Source: Blastococcus sp. TBT05-19 (GTDB lineage: Bacteria; Actinomycetota; Actinomycetes; Mycobacteriales; Geodermatophilaceae). From it: a stretch of 64,000 bases of DNA. The notes beneath the pieces were generated by a model, which did no database searches, was not told the origin of the DNA, and saw only the letters and a list, made by a program, of their open reading frames with translations. The stretch covers positions 186,001 to 250,000 of the forward strand of contig NZ_QOHI01000002.1 of assembly GCF_003319095.1 (NCBI RefSeq), read 5' to 3'. Made by a program: the position numbers and the translations under genes. Shown here piece by piece: positions 7,654 to 15,400 of the stretch. Numbering within the stretch: the stretch's first letter is position 1; each line of letters begins with the position of its first letter.

Positions 7654-8877
7654 TCAGCGCAGCGGGAGCCCGGCCAGCGGCGACTCGTCGCAGGCCTTCA
7701 CCGGGATGGCCGGCATGCCGAGCAGGGTCGGCTGGCCGCGGACCGGACCCGTGTGGGAGTGGTCGACGTGGCTCTTCGGCGTGCCCAGCCCGAGGTCGCG
7801 GGCGGCCAGCGCCGTCTCGCCGTAGCCCTGCACGCACTCCGGGTCGGGGCCGTCCAGCGGCAGGCCGGTGAAGAACTTGGCCGCCATGCACCCGCCCCGG
7901 CAGGCGTCGAAGTGCGCGCACTTCGTGCAGGCGCCGCCGGTCTGCGGGCTGCGCAGGTCGGCGAACAGCTCGCTGGACTGCCACACCCGCTGGAAACCGC
8001 CCCCGTCGCGCACGTTGCCGGCGAGGAAGTTCTCGTGGATGGCGAACGGGCAGGCGTAGACGTCGCCGACCGGGTCGATCAGGCAGACGACCCGGCCCGC
8101 GCCGCACAGGTTGAGCCCGGGGAGCGACTCGCCCAGCGCCGACAGGTGGAAGAACGAGTCACCGGTGAGCACGTCGTCGCCGTTGGCCAGCAGCCACGCG
8201 TAGAGCTCGCGCTGCTGGGCCTGGGTCGGGTGCAGCTGGTCCCACACGTCGGCGCCGCGGCCCGAGGGGCGGAAGCGGGTGATGCGCAGCTGGGCGCCGT
8301 ACCGGTCGGTGAGGGCCTTGAAGTCGTCGAGCTGCGAGACGTTCTCCCGCGTGACGACGACGGAGACCTTGAAGTCCTCCATCCCCGCCTCGGCGAGGTT
8401 CTCCAGCGCGCGGGTGGCGGTGGCGAAGGAACCCGTGCCGCGCACGCGGTCGTTCACCTCGGCGGTGGCGCCGTCCAGGGAGATCTGCACGTCGACGTAG
8501 TCGGTGCGGGCCAGCTGCTGGGCGCGGGTGCGGTCCAGCTTGATGCCGTTGGTGGAGAACTTGACGCCGACGTCGTGGCCGATCGCGTAGTCGAGCAGGT
8601 GCCAGAAGTCCGGCCGCACCGTGGGCTCGCCGCCGCCGACGTTGACGTAGAAGACCTGCATCCGCTGCAGCTCGTCGATGACGCCCTCGGCCTCAGCGGT
8701 GGTGAGCTCGCGGGGGTCGCGCCGTCCCGAGGAGGACAGGCAGTGCACGCACGCCAGGTTGCAGGCGTAGGTGAGCTCCCAGGTGAGGCAGATCGGGGCG
8801 TCCAGGCCGTACTCGAACTGGTCGATCAGCCGGCCGCCCTCGGGCCGCTGCGGTCGGGCGGGCAGGACGGCGGTCAC
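7654..8877 (-). CDS. mftC: Mycofactocin radical SAM maturase MftC
   Basis: The 407-aa protein is the radical SAM/SPASM enzyme that oxidatively decarboxylates the C-terminal Tyr of MftA and then forms the Val-Tyr ring. The 4Fe-4S motif CxxxCxxC is at Cys39-Cys43-Cys46 ('CNLACVHC'), 'GGGEPTVRP' follows around 100, and the C-terminal SPASM region has the cysteines of 'LCGAGRVVCLID', 'VYACPFA' and 'CTKCAHFDACRGGC'. Its GTG start overlaps the mftB stop by four bases (GTGA), indicating translational coupling. It is the last gene of the mftA-mftB-mftC operon. Confidence 0.96.
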   Translation of the reverse strand: MTAVLPARPQRPEGGRLIDQFEYGLDAPICLTWELTYACNLACVHCLSSSGRRDPRELTTAEAEGVIDELQRMQVFYVNVGGGEPTVRPDFWHLLDYAIGHDVGVKFSTNGIKLDRTRAQQLARTDYVDVQISLDGATAEVNDRVRGTGSFATATRALENLAEAGMEDFKVSVVVTRENVSQLDDFKALTDRYGAQLRITRFRPSGRGADVWDQLHPTQAQQRELYAWLLANGDDVLTGDSFFHLSALGESLPGLNLCGAGRVVCLIDPVGDVYACPFAIHENFLAGNVRDGGGFQRVWQSSELFADLRSPQTGGACTKCAHFDACRGGCMAAKFFTGLPLDGPDPECVQGYGETALAARDLGLGTPKSHVDHSHTGPVRGQPTLLGMPAIPVKACDESPLAGLPLR

Positions 8878-9164
8878 GCGGACTCCCGGGGAGTGATCAT
8901 CTGGGAACGGGCCAGGTCGGCCAGCGCCTTGACGTAGGCGCCGTGCTGGGCCTCGGGCACGCCGCAGGCGACCAGCGCGGCCTCGGCCGAGGGGTGGTCG
9001 GCCAGCGAGGTGACGACGGCGACCAGGAGCTTCGACTTCAGGAAGGAGAGCTTCCGGTTGGCGAAGGAGTAGACCAGCGCGCCGAACGGCTCGGGCCGCA
9101 GGGCGACCGACGAGGCCTTCTGCCAGGGCAGCGCCGGGTCGAACACCGGGGCGGGCGCGGTCAC
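8874..9164 (-). CDS. mftB: Mycofactocin peptide chaperone MftB
   Basis: This 96-aa protein is the RiPP recognition element that presents the MftA leader to MftC. It contains 'FDPALPWQKASSVALRPEPFGALVYSFANRKLSFLKS', which is characteristic of MftB. The start is taken as GTG 9162-9164 because it is the only start codon in frame that respects the mftA stop, 13 bases upstream. Its last codon overlaps mftC. The length matches the family. Confidence 0.93.
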   Translation of the reverse strand: MTAPAPVFDPALPWQKASSVALRPEPFGALVYSFANRKLSFLKSKLLVAVVTSLADHPSAEAALVACGVPEAQHGAYVKALADLARSQMITPRESA

Positions 9165-9177
9165 GGCAGCGGTCGGC

Positions 9178-9300
9178 TCAGTAGACGCCGCACATGCCGT
9201 CGATCGAGACCTCCTCGACCAACGACTCCTCCACCAGGGCCTCCTCGGTGGCGGGCGCCTCGGCGGCGGCGGGGTCCACGACGACGGTCTGCTCGGGCAT
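9178..9300 (-). CDS. mftA: Mycofactocin precursor peptide MftA
   Basis: This 40-codon gene starts at ATG 9298-9300 behind an AGGAG site and encodes the precursor that is turned into the redox cofactor. The acidic leader (for example 'TEEALVEESLVEEV') ends in the invariant core IDGMCGVY, whose last Val and Tyr become mycofactocin. The stop codon lies 13 bases before mftB. It is shorter than usual gene-calling cutoffs and would be easily missed. Identification is by the core motif and by its position before mftB and mftC. Confidence 0.95.
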   Translation of the reverse strand: MPEQTVVVDPAAAEAPATEEALVEESLVEEVSIDGMCGVY

Positions 9301-9343
9301 CTGCACTCCTGGGTGAGCGAGGGGGCGTCCGGCCGAACGCTAG

Positions 9344-9358
9344 TGGCACCCAGTGCCA
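9344..9358. promoter_or_regulatory. Probable MftR operator, mftA/mftR divergent promoter
   Basis: TGGCACCCAGTGCCA is a perfect palindrome with a three-base centre (TGGCAC-N3-GTGCCA). It is 44 bases upstream of the mftA start and 68 upstream of the divergent mftR start, where a TetR repressor could control both. The same arms recur before mftD. MftR binding is inference from repetition and position. Confidence 0.8.
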
Positions 9359-9425
9359 GGAGCAAGCAGCCGCTGCCGTACCCGGGAAGCATCCCGCAGC
9401 GGCGGCGGACCGGCAGGATGGCCCC

Positions 9426-10013
9426 GTGACCTCGACCGCCGCTCCCGCCGGGGCCGCCCGCGCCCGGGTCGAGCGGGCTGCACTGGCGCTGTTCGCCAGC
9501 CGCGGCTTCGACGCCGTGACCGCCGACGAGGTCGCCGACGCGGCGGGGATCAGCCGGCGGACCTTCTTCCGCTACTACCCGACCAAGGCCGACGCCGTCT
9601 GGGGCGATTTCGCCGCGCACGTCGACCGCCTCGACGGTCTGCTGCGGGCCGCCGGACCCGACCGGCCGGTGCTCGCCACGATCTGCGCGGCCTACGCCGA
9701 GGTGAACGACTACGGGGACGACGACCTGCCGGTGCTGCGCCAGCGCATGCGGCTGATCCTCACCGAGCCCGCGCTGCAGGCGCACTCCCAGCTGCGGTAC
9801 GCGGAGATCGACCGCGTGGTGGCCGAGCACGTCGCGCGCAGCACCGGCGAGGACCCGGCCGGGCTGCTGCCTCGCCTGGTGGCGGCGAGCACCCGCGCCG
9901 CGGCGACCACCGCGTTCGCCGCCTGGCTGGCCGACGACCGCACCGACCTCGCCCGGCAGCTGCACCGCGCCTTCGACGAGCTGGCCGCCGGCTTCCCGAC
10001 GCTGCGGGGCTGA
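9426..10013 (+). CDS. mftR: TetR-family regulator MftR
   Basis: The 195-aa product has a TetR N-terminal helix-turn-helix: 'ALFASRGFDAVTADEVADAAGISRRTFFRYYPTKADAVWGDF' lies at about residues 20-62. Mycofactocin regulators have this 'ISRRTFFRYY' recognition helix. The C-terminal ligand domain is all helical and would bind an effector; long-chain acyl-CoA is reported for mycobacterial MftR. It begins at GTG 9426 and is divergent from mftABC, with an operator-like palindrome between them. It is followed after 87 bases by mftD, whose promoter holds a second palindrome. Confidence 0.9.
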   Translation: MTSTAAPAGAARARVERAALALFASRGFDAVTADEVADAAGISRRTFFRYYPTKADAVWGDFAAHVDRLDGLLRAAGPDRPVLATICAAYAEVNDYGDDDLPVLRQRMRLILTEPALQAHSQLRYAEIDRVVAEHVARSTGEDPAGLLPRLVAASTRAAATTAFAAWLADDRTDLARQLHRAFDELAAGFPTLRG

Positions 10014-10054
10014 CCCCTCCCGGCTGTGGCGTGCGTCTCCCCGCGGCCGCTACT

Positions 10055-10071
10055 GTGGCACTCAGTGCCAC
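10055..10071. promoter_or_regulatory. Probable MftR operator before mftD
   Basis: GTGGCACTCAGTGCCAC is a 17-bp palindrome whose inner arms TGGCAC and GTGCCA are identical to those of the site at 9344-9358, with the same three-base spacing. It ends 29 bases before the mftD ATG. This implies that mftD has its own promoter under the same repressor as mftA. Confidence 0.8.
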
Positions 10072-10100
10072 CGCTCGGTGGTCGACGACGGGAGACCGGC

Positions 10101-11309
10101 ATGGCGGACGCGTGGTTCGAGACGGTGGCCGAGGCGCAGCGCCGGGCGAAGAGGCGCCTCCCGAAGGGCGTCTACGGCGCCCTGCTCGCCGGCTCCGAGC
10201 GCGGCCTGACCGTGGAGGACAACACCACCGCCTTCGGCGAGCTCGGGTTCGCGCCGCACAGTGCGGGCCTGGCCAACGAGCGGAACATGGCCGTCACCGT
10301 CATGGGCCAGGAGATCTCGCTGCCCGTGCTGATCAGCCCGACGGGCGTGCAGGCCGTGCACCCCGACGGCGAGGTCGCCGTCGCCCGGGCCGCCGCCAGC
10401 CGCGGGACGGCGATGGGCCTGTCCTCCATGGCCAGCAAGCCGATGGAGGAGGTCATCGCAGCCAATCCGAAGACCTTCTTCCAGCTGTACTGGGTCGGGG
10501 ACCGCGACCAGATGGCGGCGAAGGTGGAGCGGGCCCGCAACGCCGGCGCCGCGGGCCTGATCGCCACCCTGGACTGGTCGTTCTCCCACGGCCGCGACTG
10601 GGGCAGCCCGTTCATCCCGGAGAAGATCGACTTCGAGGCGGTGCGCCGCTACGCCCCGCAGGTCGCGCTCAAGCCGCGCTGGCTGTGGGAGTTCGCGAAG
10701 ACCCGCTCGCTGCCCGACCTCACGGTCCCGAACATGGTCGCCACCCCCGGCGCGCCCGCGCCCACCTTCTTCGGCGCCTACGGCCAGTGGATGAACTCCC
10801 CCATGCCGACCTGGGAGGACGTCGCCTGGCTGCGCAGCCTGTGGCCGGAGGCGCCGTTCATGCTCAAGGGCGTCATGCGGGTCGACGACGCCCGGCGCGC
10901 CGTCGACGCCGGTGTCACCGCGATCTCGGTGTCCAACCACGGCGGCAACAACCTCGACGGCACCCCGGCCTCGATCCGGGCGCTGCCCGCGGTCGCCGAG
11001 GCCGTCGGCGACCAGGTGGAGGTGCTGCTGGACGGCGGCATCCGCCGGGGTGGCGACGTCGCCAAGGCCCTCGCCCTGGGCGCCAGGGCCGTGATGATCG
11101 GCCGCGCCTACCTGTGGGGCCTCGCGGCCAACGGCCAGGCCGGCGTGGAGAACGTCCTGGACCTGATGCGCGACGGCCTGGGCTCGGCGATGGTCGGCCT
11201 CGGCCGCCCCTCGGTGGGCGAGCTCAGCCGCGACGACCTGGTCATCCCGCCCGGCTTCGAGCAGCGTCTCGGCGACACCACCGTCGCGCGCGCGAGCGAG
11301 GAGTCCTAG
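10101..11309 (+). CDS. mftD: Mycofactocin FMN oxidase MftD
   Basis: The 402-aa protein belongs to the FMN-dependent alpha-hydroxy-acid (L-lactate) dehydrogenase fold. MftD oxidatively deaminates the ring released by MftE to give premycofactocin. The FMN/active-site motifs 'SVSNHGGNNLDGTPASI' (His at about 284), 'VEVLLDGGIRRGGDVAKALALGARAVMIGRAY' and the early 'LPVLISPTGVQAVHPDGEVAVARAAASRGT' are present. ATG 10101 is the start. The order mftR-mftD beside mftABC and the palindrome upstream support the mycofactocin assignment over a lactate enzyme. Confidence 0.93.
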   Translation: MADAWFETVAEAQRRAKRRLPKGVYGALLAGSERGLTVEDNTTAFGELGFAPHSAGLANERNMAVTVMGQEISLPVLISPTGVQAVHPDGEVAVARAAASRGTAMGLSSMASKPMEEVIAANPKTFFQLYWVGDRDQMAAKVERARNAGAAGLIATLDWSFSHGRDWGSPFIPEKIDFEAVRRYAPQVALKPRWLWEFAKTRSLPDLTVPNMVATPGAPAPTFFGAYGQWMNSPMPTWEDVAWLRSLWPEAPFMLKGVMRVDDARRAVDAGVTAISVSNHGGNNLDGTPASIRALPAVAEAVGDQVEVLLDGGIRRGGDVAKALALGARAVMIGRAYLWGLAANGQAGVENVLDLMRDGLGSAMVGLGRPSVGELSRDDLVIPPGFEQRLGDTTVARASEES

Positions 11310-11336
11310 CCCGTTCCGGATGGCAGGATCGCCGGC

Positions 11337-11756
11337 GTGGACGAGCCGGTGCGGCAGCAGGACCTCCGGGTCTCCGACGCCGAGCGCTCCGCCGTCGCCT
11401 CCGGGCTGCAGCGGGCGCACGACGCCGGCCAGCTGGACCTGCACGAGTTCGACGAGCGGGTGCGCGACGTCTGGGCCGCGCGCACCCGCGGTGACCTCGC
11501 GCGGGTCACCGCCGACCTACCGGCGCTCCCGCCGCCGCCCGGCCCACGGCGGGCGTTCACCGACGACGACGCCGGCACCGCGATGAAGGTGCTGACGATC
11601 ATCTGGCTCTGCATCAGCCTGGTGAACCTGGTGATCTGGGGGATCCTCGAGCTCACCGTCGGCGGGATCCACCCGTGGTGGCTCTACGTCGCCGGGCCGC
11701 CGGGCGCGGTGCTCGGGACGCTCTACGCGATCGGCATCGGCCGACCGACGGACTAG
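11337..11756 (+). CDS. DUF1707 SHOCT-like membrane protein
   Basis: This 139-aa protein begins with the DUF1707 motif 'RVSDAERSAVASGLQRAHDAGQLDLHEFDERVRDVWAARTRGDLARVTADL', an actinobacterial N-terminal domain of unknown role. After a Pro-rich linker come two hydrophobic segments (about 84-104 and 114-132). It starts at GTG 11337, 27 bases after mftD, so it may be read through from mftD, but no functional link is evident. Confidence 0.85.
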   Translation: MDEPVRQQDLRVSDAERSAVASGLQRAHDAGQLDLHEFDERVRDVWAARTRGDLARVTADLPALPPPPGPRRAFTDDDAGTAMKVLTIIWLCISLVNLVIWGILELTVGGIHPWWLYVAGPPGAVLGTLYAIGIGRPTD

Positions 11757-11771
11757 GAGGCCGACGGCGCC

Positions 11772-11990
11772 TCAGCCCTTGCCGAGCAGCCCTCCGAGGG
11801 CCCCGCCGATGCCGCCTCCACCGCCGAGCGCCTTCACCAGGTCCATCGGGTCGATCCCGAGCGTGGACAGCAGCCCGGCGTCGCGGTCGGTGTCCACCTG
11901 GCCGGGGAGCTCCTGCTCGGCCCGCTGGGCCTTGGCGTCGTCGCCCTGGGAGCGCAGGAGCTGCAGGATCTGGTCCTTGTCGATGTTCAT
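11772..11990 (-). CDS. Small hypothetical protein, DTDRDA family (copy A)
   Basis: This 72-aa protein has a helical N-terminus ('IDKDQILQLLRSQGDDAKAQRAEQ'), the central 'LPGQVDTDRDAGLLSTLGID' and a Gly-rich tail. It is clearly homologous to the 67-aa product at 46690-46893, sharing the pattern Lys-x3-hydrophobic, LR-x2-GD, LP-x3-DTDRDA, G(I/L)D. I do not recognise a named family. ATG 11988-11990 is preceded on the minus strand by a purine-poor region. It converges on the DUF1707 gene, 15 bases away. Confidence 0.75.
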   Translation of the reverse strand: MNIDKDQILQLLRSQGDDAKAQRAEQELPGQVDTDRDAGLLSTLGIDPMDLVKALGGGGGIGGALGGLLGKG

Positions 11991-12008
11991 GGCCGGCCGG
12001 TACCCAGC

Positions 12009-12557
12009 TCAGCCGGCCTGACCCCCGTCCGGCCCGCCCGATGGCGGTCCGAGCAGCTCGACCCGGCGTTCCAGCCTCCTCGGGAGGAGGAACGACCCGT
12101 ACACCACCAGCCCCGTGGTCGCCGCGACGCCGACCCACCACCACGGCGAGGCCTGGACGGCGAGGAAGACCTGCGACGCGAGGATGAACAGCGCGCTGAC
12201 GAGCCCGAGCACCCGGCGGCGGCGCTGCTCGGCCAGGGCCGTCCGCGCCAGCGCACGGGCGGCCGCGCGGGTCCCGGGGTCCTCGGGCACCGGGCCCCGG
12301 ACCGATGCCCGCTCCGCGGCCCGGCGGTCCGCCGCCGGGAGCGGTCCGAGCGCCTCGGCCCGGCGGCGGAGCTGCGCGTGCAGCAGCGTCCCGCCGATCA
12401 GCGCACCGCCCAGACCCGCACCGATGGCGCCGGGGAGGGCGCCGGCCCAGCCCTCACCCGCGATCACGGCGAGGCCCACCGCCCCGCCGATGCCGCAGCA
12501 CAGCCCCATGATCATGGCGAGCTGCGCTCGCGACGCCCGCGCCAGCCAGTCGTTCAC
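12009..12557 (-). CDS. Hypothetical membrane protein, four predicted helices
   Basis: The 182-aa product has two N-terminal hydrophobic helices ('LAMIMGLCCGIGGAVGLAVI' and the next Gly/Ala-rich one), a charged Arg/Ala-rich middle of about 60 residues and two more helices ('VLGLVSALFILASQVFLAV', 'WWWVGVAATTGLVVYGSFLL') ending in an Arg/Pro-rich tail. No known domain is recognised. It starts at GTG 12555-12557 and is followed after 18 bases by the DTDRDA gene in the same direction, so the two may be co-transcribed. Confidence 0.7.
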   Translation of the reverse strand: MNDWLARASRAQLAMIMGLCCGIGGAVGLAVIAGEGWAGALPGAIGAGLGGALIGGTLLHAQLRRRAEALGPLPAADRRAAERASVRGPVPEDPGTRAAARALARTALAEQRRRRVLGLVSALFILASQVFLAVQASPWWWVGVAATTGLVVYGSFLLPRRLERRVELLGPPSGGPDGGQAG

Positions 12558-12622
12558 CGGACGAGGATGGTGGTGCGGCAGCTGCGGGGACCATCTTCGG
12601 ACCCCGACCGTGACCGATCGGG

Positions 12623-14065
12623 CTAACGCGCGGCGCGGACGATCCGGTCGGGGCGGACGGTGACCTCCGTGGCCGGCCCGAACCAGCGGCGCAGCGTGCC
12701 GCCGGGGTCCACCACCTGCACCGTCGTCCCGTCCGCCCGGTGCACGCGGAGATCCGCGGCCAGGCGCGCCTCGCCGTCGCCCAGGACGTCGTCCAGCCGG
12801 CAGGACCGGCCGTCGACCAGCACCTCCGGCTGCGGCACGAGCGAGCCCGCGAGCCGGCGGCCCGCGCGGCCGCGGCGCTCCACCAGCGGTCCTCGGCGCA
12901 GCGGCGGGGTGCGGCTGTCGGTGGCCAGCCGGGCGACGGCGGGGATCCGGCGGACCGCAGCCAGCACGACCCGGCGGGCGACGGCGGCGCCGCGCCCTCC
13001 CCCGGTCATCAGCGCCCCGAGCAGCAGCGCGACGCGGATCAGCGCCCGGGCGTGCGGCTCGCGCTCGGCCCGGTGGGTGTCCAGCAGCTCGTCGGGCGCC
13101 GTCCCGGCCAGGACGGCGGCGAGCTTCCAGGCCAGCTGGTGCACGTCACGCAGCCCCAGACCGAGGCCCTGGCCGACGAACGGCGGGCTGAGGTGCGCGG
13201 CGTCGCCGGCCAGCAGGACCCGCCCCGACCGCCAGCGGTCGGCCACCTGCGCGCGGTAGGTGTACTCGACCGCCCGCAGCAGCTCCACGCCACCCAGATC
13301 CCCCAGCAGCTCCCGCAGGCGGGCCGGGGCCGTCAGCTCCGCCGCCGTCTCCCCCGGCAGCAGCCGGAACTCCCAGCGGTACCGGTCGCCGGTGACCGGC
13401 ATGAACGTCGACGCGCGGCGCGGGTCGCAGACCTGGTGCACGCCGGGCCACAGGCCGAGGTCGCGGTCGGCGCGGAGGTCGAGGACCAGCCAGCGGTCGG
13501 GCCGGCCGAGGTCGCGCATGCGGGCGCCGACCAGGTCGCGCACGGTGCTGGCGGCGCCGTCGCACCCGAGCACGGCGGCCGCCCGGACGGACCGGTCCTC
13601 CCCCGTCGTCCGGTCGCGGGCGACCACCGCGGTCCCGCCGCCGGCCAGCCCGGTGACCTCGACGCCCCGGCGGACCTCGATCCGCGGCTGGGCCGCCACG
13701 GCCGCGGTCAGAACCGCCTCCAGGTCGGGCTGGTGCACGAAGGAGCCCTGCGGCCAGCCGTTCGTGCCGGCCCCGGGCGCGCGGCGGAACTCGGCCAGCA
13801 CCCGGTGCCCGCCGTCCAGCAGCCGCAGCCCCGCCATCGGCCGGGTCATCGGAGCCAGCTCGTCGGCGACGCCGGCGTCCTGCAGCACCCGGAACACCTC
13901 GTCGTCCAGGTGCACCGCGCGCGGCAGCGGATAGGGCTCCCGGTGCCGCTCCAGGACGACGACGTCCAGGCCGCGGCGGGCCAGCAGCAGCGCCGCGGTC
14001 AGGCCGACCGGTCCGGCGCCGACCACGACCACGGGGACGCCGGACACCGGTCCAGTCTGCGGCAC
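12623..14065 (-). CDS. FAD-dependent aromatic-ring monooxygenase (MhpA/PheA-like)
   Basis: This 480-aa class A flavoprotein hydroxylase has the FAD Rossmann motif 'VVVVGAGPVGLTAALLLARRG' near the N-terminus, the mid-protein 'DG' motif 'VLGCDGAASTVRDLVG' and the second FAD motif 'VLLAGDAAHLSPPFVGQGLGLGLRDV'. 'LPRAVHLDDEVFRVLQDAGV' resembles 3-(3-hydroxyphenyl)propionate hydroxylase. It is somewhat shorter than MhpA. The start is GTG 14063-14065 or an in-frame GTG six codons later. No other aromatic degradation genes are nearby, so the substrate is unknown. Confidence 0.82.
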   Translation of the reverse strand: MPQTGPVSGVPVVVVGAGPVGLTAALLLARRGLDVVVLERHREPYPLPRAVHLDDEVFRVLQDAGVADELAPMTRPMAGLRLLDGGHRVLAEFRRAPGAGTNGWPQGSFVHQPDLEAVLTAAVAAQPRIEVRRGVEVTGLAGGGTAVVARDRTTGEDRSVRAAAVLGCDGAASTVRDLVGARMRDLGRPDRWLVLDLRADRDLGLWPGVHQVCDPRRASTFMPVTGDRYRWEFRLLPGETAAELTAPARLRELLGDLGGVELLRAVEYTYRAQVADRWRSGRVLLAGDAAHLSPPFVGQGLGLGLRDVHQLAWKLAAVLAGTAPDELLDTHRAEREPHARALIRVALLLGALMTGGGRGAAVARRVVLAAVRRIPAVARLATDSRTPPLRRGPLVERRGRAGRRLAGSLVPQPEVLVDGRSCRLDDVLGDGEARLAADLRVHRADGTTVQVVDPGGTLRRWFGPATEVTVRPDRIVRAAR

Positions 14066-14192
14066 CGCGGTCGCGGGCCGCCGACGCGGCCGAGATCTTG
14101 ACGGGCCGACCCCGCCTCAGCAGGCTGTGAGCCGGGGCACATCCGGGTGGCCCGCACCCGCGACGAGGCGGGCCTAGGGAGAGGAACTCGGT

Positions 14193-15320
14193 TTGAAGAC
14201 CAAGGGCGCGATTCTGTGGGGCGTGGGCAAGGAGTGGTCGATCGAGGAGATCGAGCTGGGGGATCCGCGCGCGGGTGAGGTGCAGGTCCAGCTCGCCGCC
14301 TCGGGGCTGTGCCACAGCGACGAGCACCTGGTCACCGGCGGCACCCCGGTCGTCTCCTACCCGGTCATCGGCGGGCACGAGGGCGCCGGCATCGTCACCA
14401 AGGTCGGGCCGGGCGTCACCGGGCTCCAGGAGGGCGACCACGTCGTCACGGCGTTCATCCCCGCCTGCGGCCAGTGCCCGCCCTGTTCGCGCGGGCAGCA
14501 GAACCTCTGCGACCTCGGCGCCAACCTGCTCGCCGGCACCTCGATCTCCGACGGCAGCTACCGCATCCAGGCCAAGGGCAAGGACGTCATCCCGATGTGC
14601 CTGCTCGGGACCTTCTCGCCCTACATCACCGTGCACCAGGCGTCCGTGGTGAAGATCGAGCCCGACATCCCGCTGGAGATCGCCGCGCTCGTCGGCTGCG
14701 GCGTCACCACGGGCTGGGGCTCGGCCACCAAGGTCGCCGACGTGCGCCCCGGCGAGAACGTCGTCGTCATGGGCGCCGGCGGCGTGGGCATGAACGCCGT
14801 CCAGGGCGCGGCCGCGGCCGGCGCCAAGCGGGTCATGGTCATCGACCCGGTCGCCGCCAAGCGCGAGTGGGCCATGGACCTGGGCGCCACGCACACCTTC
14901 GCGAACATGGAGGAGGCCGCCCCCGCCATCAACGAGCTCACCTGGGGCCGGATGGCGGAGAAGACGATCATCACCGTCGGCGACATCCAGGGCGAGGACA
15001 TCGCGGCGGCGCTGAGCGTGACCGGCAAGGGCGGCCGCGCCGTCGTCACCGGCATGGGCAACTACGCCAACGTGGACGTGAAGCTCAGCCTCTTCGAGCT
15101 CACCCTGCTGCAGAAGGACCTGCAGGGCGCCATCTTCGGCGGGCTCGCGCCGCGCAACGCCATCCCGGAGCTGCTCTCGCTCTACCAGGAGGGCCAGCTC
15201 AAGCTCGACGAGCTGGTGACGACGAAGTACAAGCTCGAGGACGTCAACCAGGGCTACCAGGACATGCGCGACGGCAAGAACATCCGCGGGATGATCATCT
15301 ACACCGACGCCGACCGGTAG
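14193..15320 (+). CDS. NDMA-dependent (mycofactocin-linked) alcohol dehydrogenase
   Basis: The 375-aa zinc-dependent medium-chain dehydrogenase carries tightly bound NAD and is thought to pass electrons to mycofactocin, or to the dye NDMA in the assay, instead of free NAD. Zinc ligands and substrate loop are visible in 'GLCHSDEHLVTG', 'GGHEGAGIV' and the structural-zinc lobe 'PACGQCPPCSRGQQNLC'. The nucleotide fold is 'VVVMGAGGVGMNAVQGAAAAGAKRV'. 'GVTTGWGSATKVADVRPGENV' and the C-terminal 'NQGYQDMRDGKNIRGMIIY' fit the NDMA-ADH family. The start is TTG 14193, with AGGGAGAGG upstream. Its place 3 kb from mftD fits use of the cofactor. Confidence 0.92.
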   Translation: MKTKGAILWGVGKEWSIEEIELGDPRAGEVQVQLAASGLCHSDEHLVTGGTPVVSYPVIGGHEGAGIVTKVGPGVTGLQEGDHVVTAFIPACGQCPPCSRGQQNLCDLGANLLAGTSISDGSYRIQAKGKDVIPMCLLGTFSPYITVHQASVVKIEPDIPLEIAALVGCGVTTGWGSATKVADVRPGENVVVMGAGGVGMNAVQGAAAAGAKRVMVIDPVAAKREWAMDLGATHTFANMEEAAPAINELTWGRMAEKTIITVGDIQGEDIAAALSVTGKGGRAVVTGMGNYANVDVKLSLFELTLLQKDLQGAIFGGLAPRNAIPELLSLYQEGQLKLDELVTTKYKLEDVNQGYQDMRDGKNIRGMIIYTDADR

Positions 15321-15349
15321 ACGGCCCGCGCCTGCAGCTGACCCCAGGA

Positions 15350-15389
15350 CAGTCGGTCTCTGCCCACCACCGTGGGCAGAGACCGACTG
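15350..15389. terminator. Bidirectional terminator hairpin
   Basis: An 18-bp perfect stem (left arm CAGTCGGTCTCTGCCCAC) closes a CACC tetraloop. It lies between the convergent ends of the alcohol dehydrogenase (15320) and the MoxR-vWA gene (15401), so it would end transcripts from both sides. There is no T-run, as is common in high-GC actinobacteria. Confidence 0.8.
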
Positions 15390-15400
15390 CGCCGGCCCCG

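Noticed and set aside
10101-11309. L-lactate dehydrogenase as the call for the FMN enzyme
   Set aside because: Its position after mftR, with an MftR-type palindrome in its promoter, and its family form fit MftD better.
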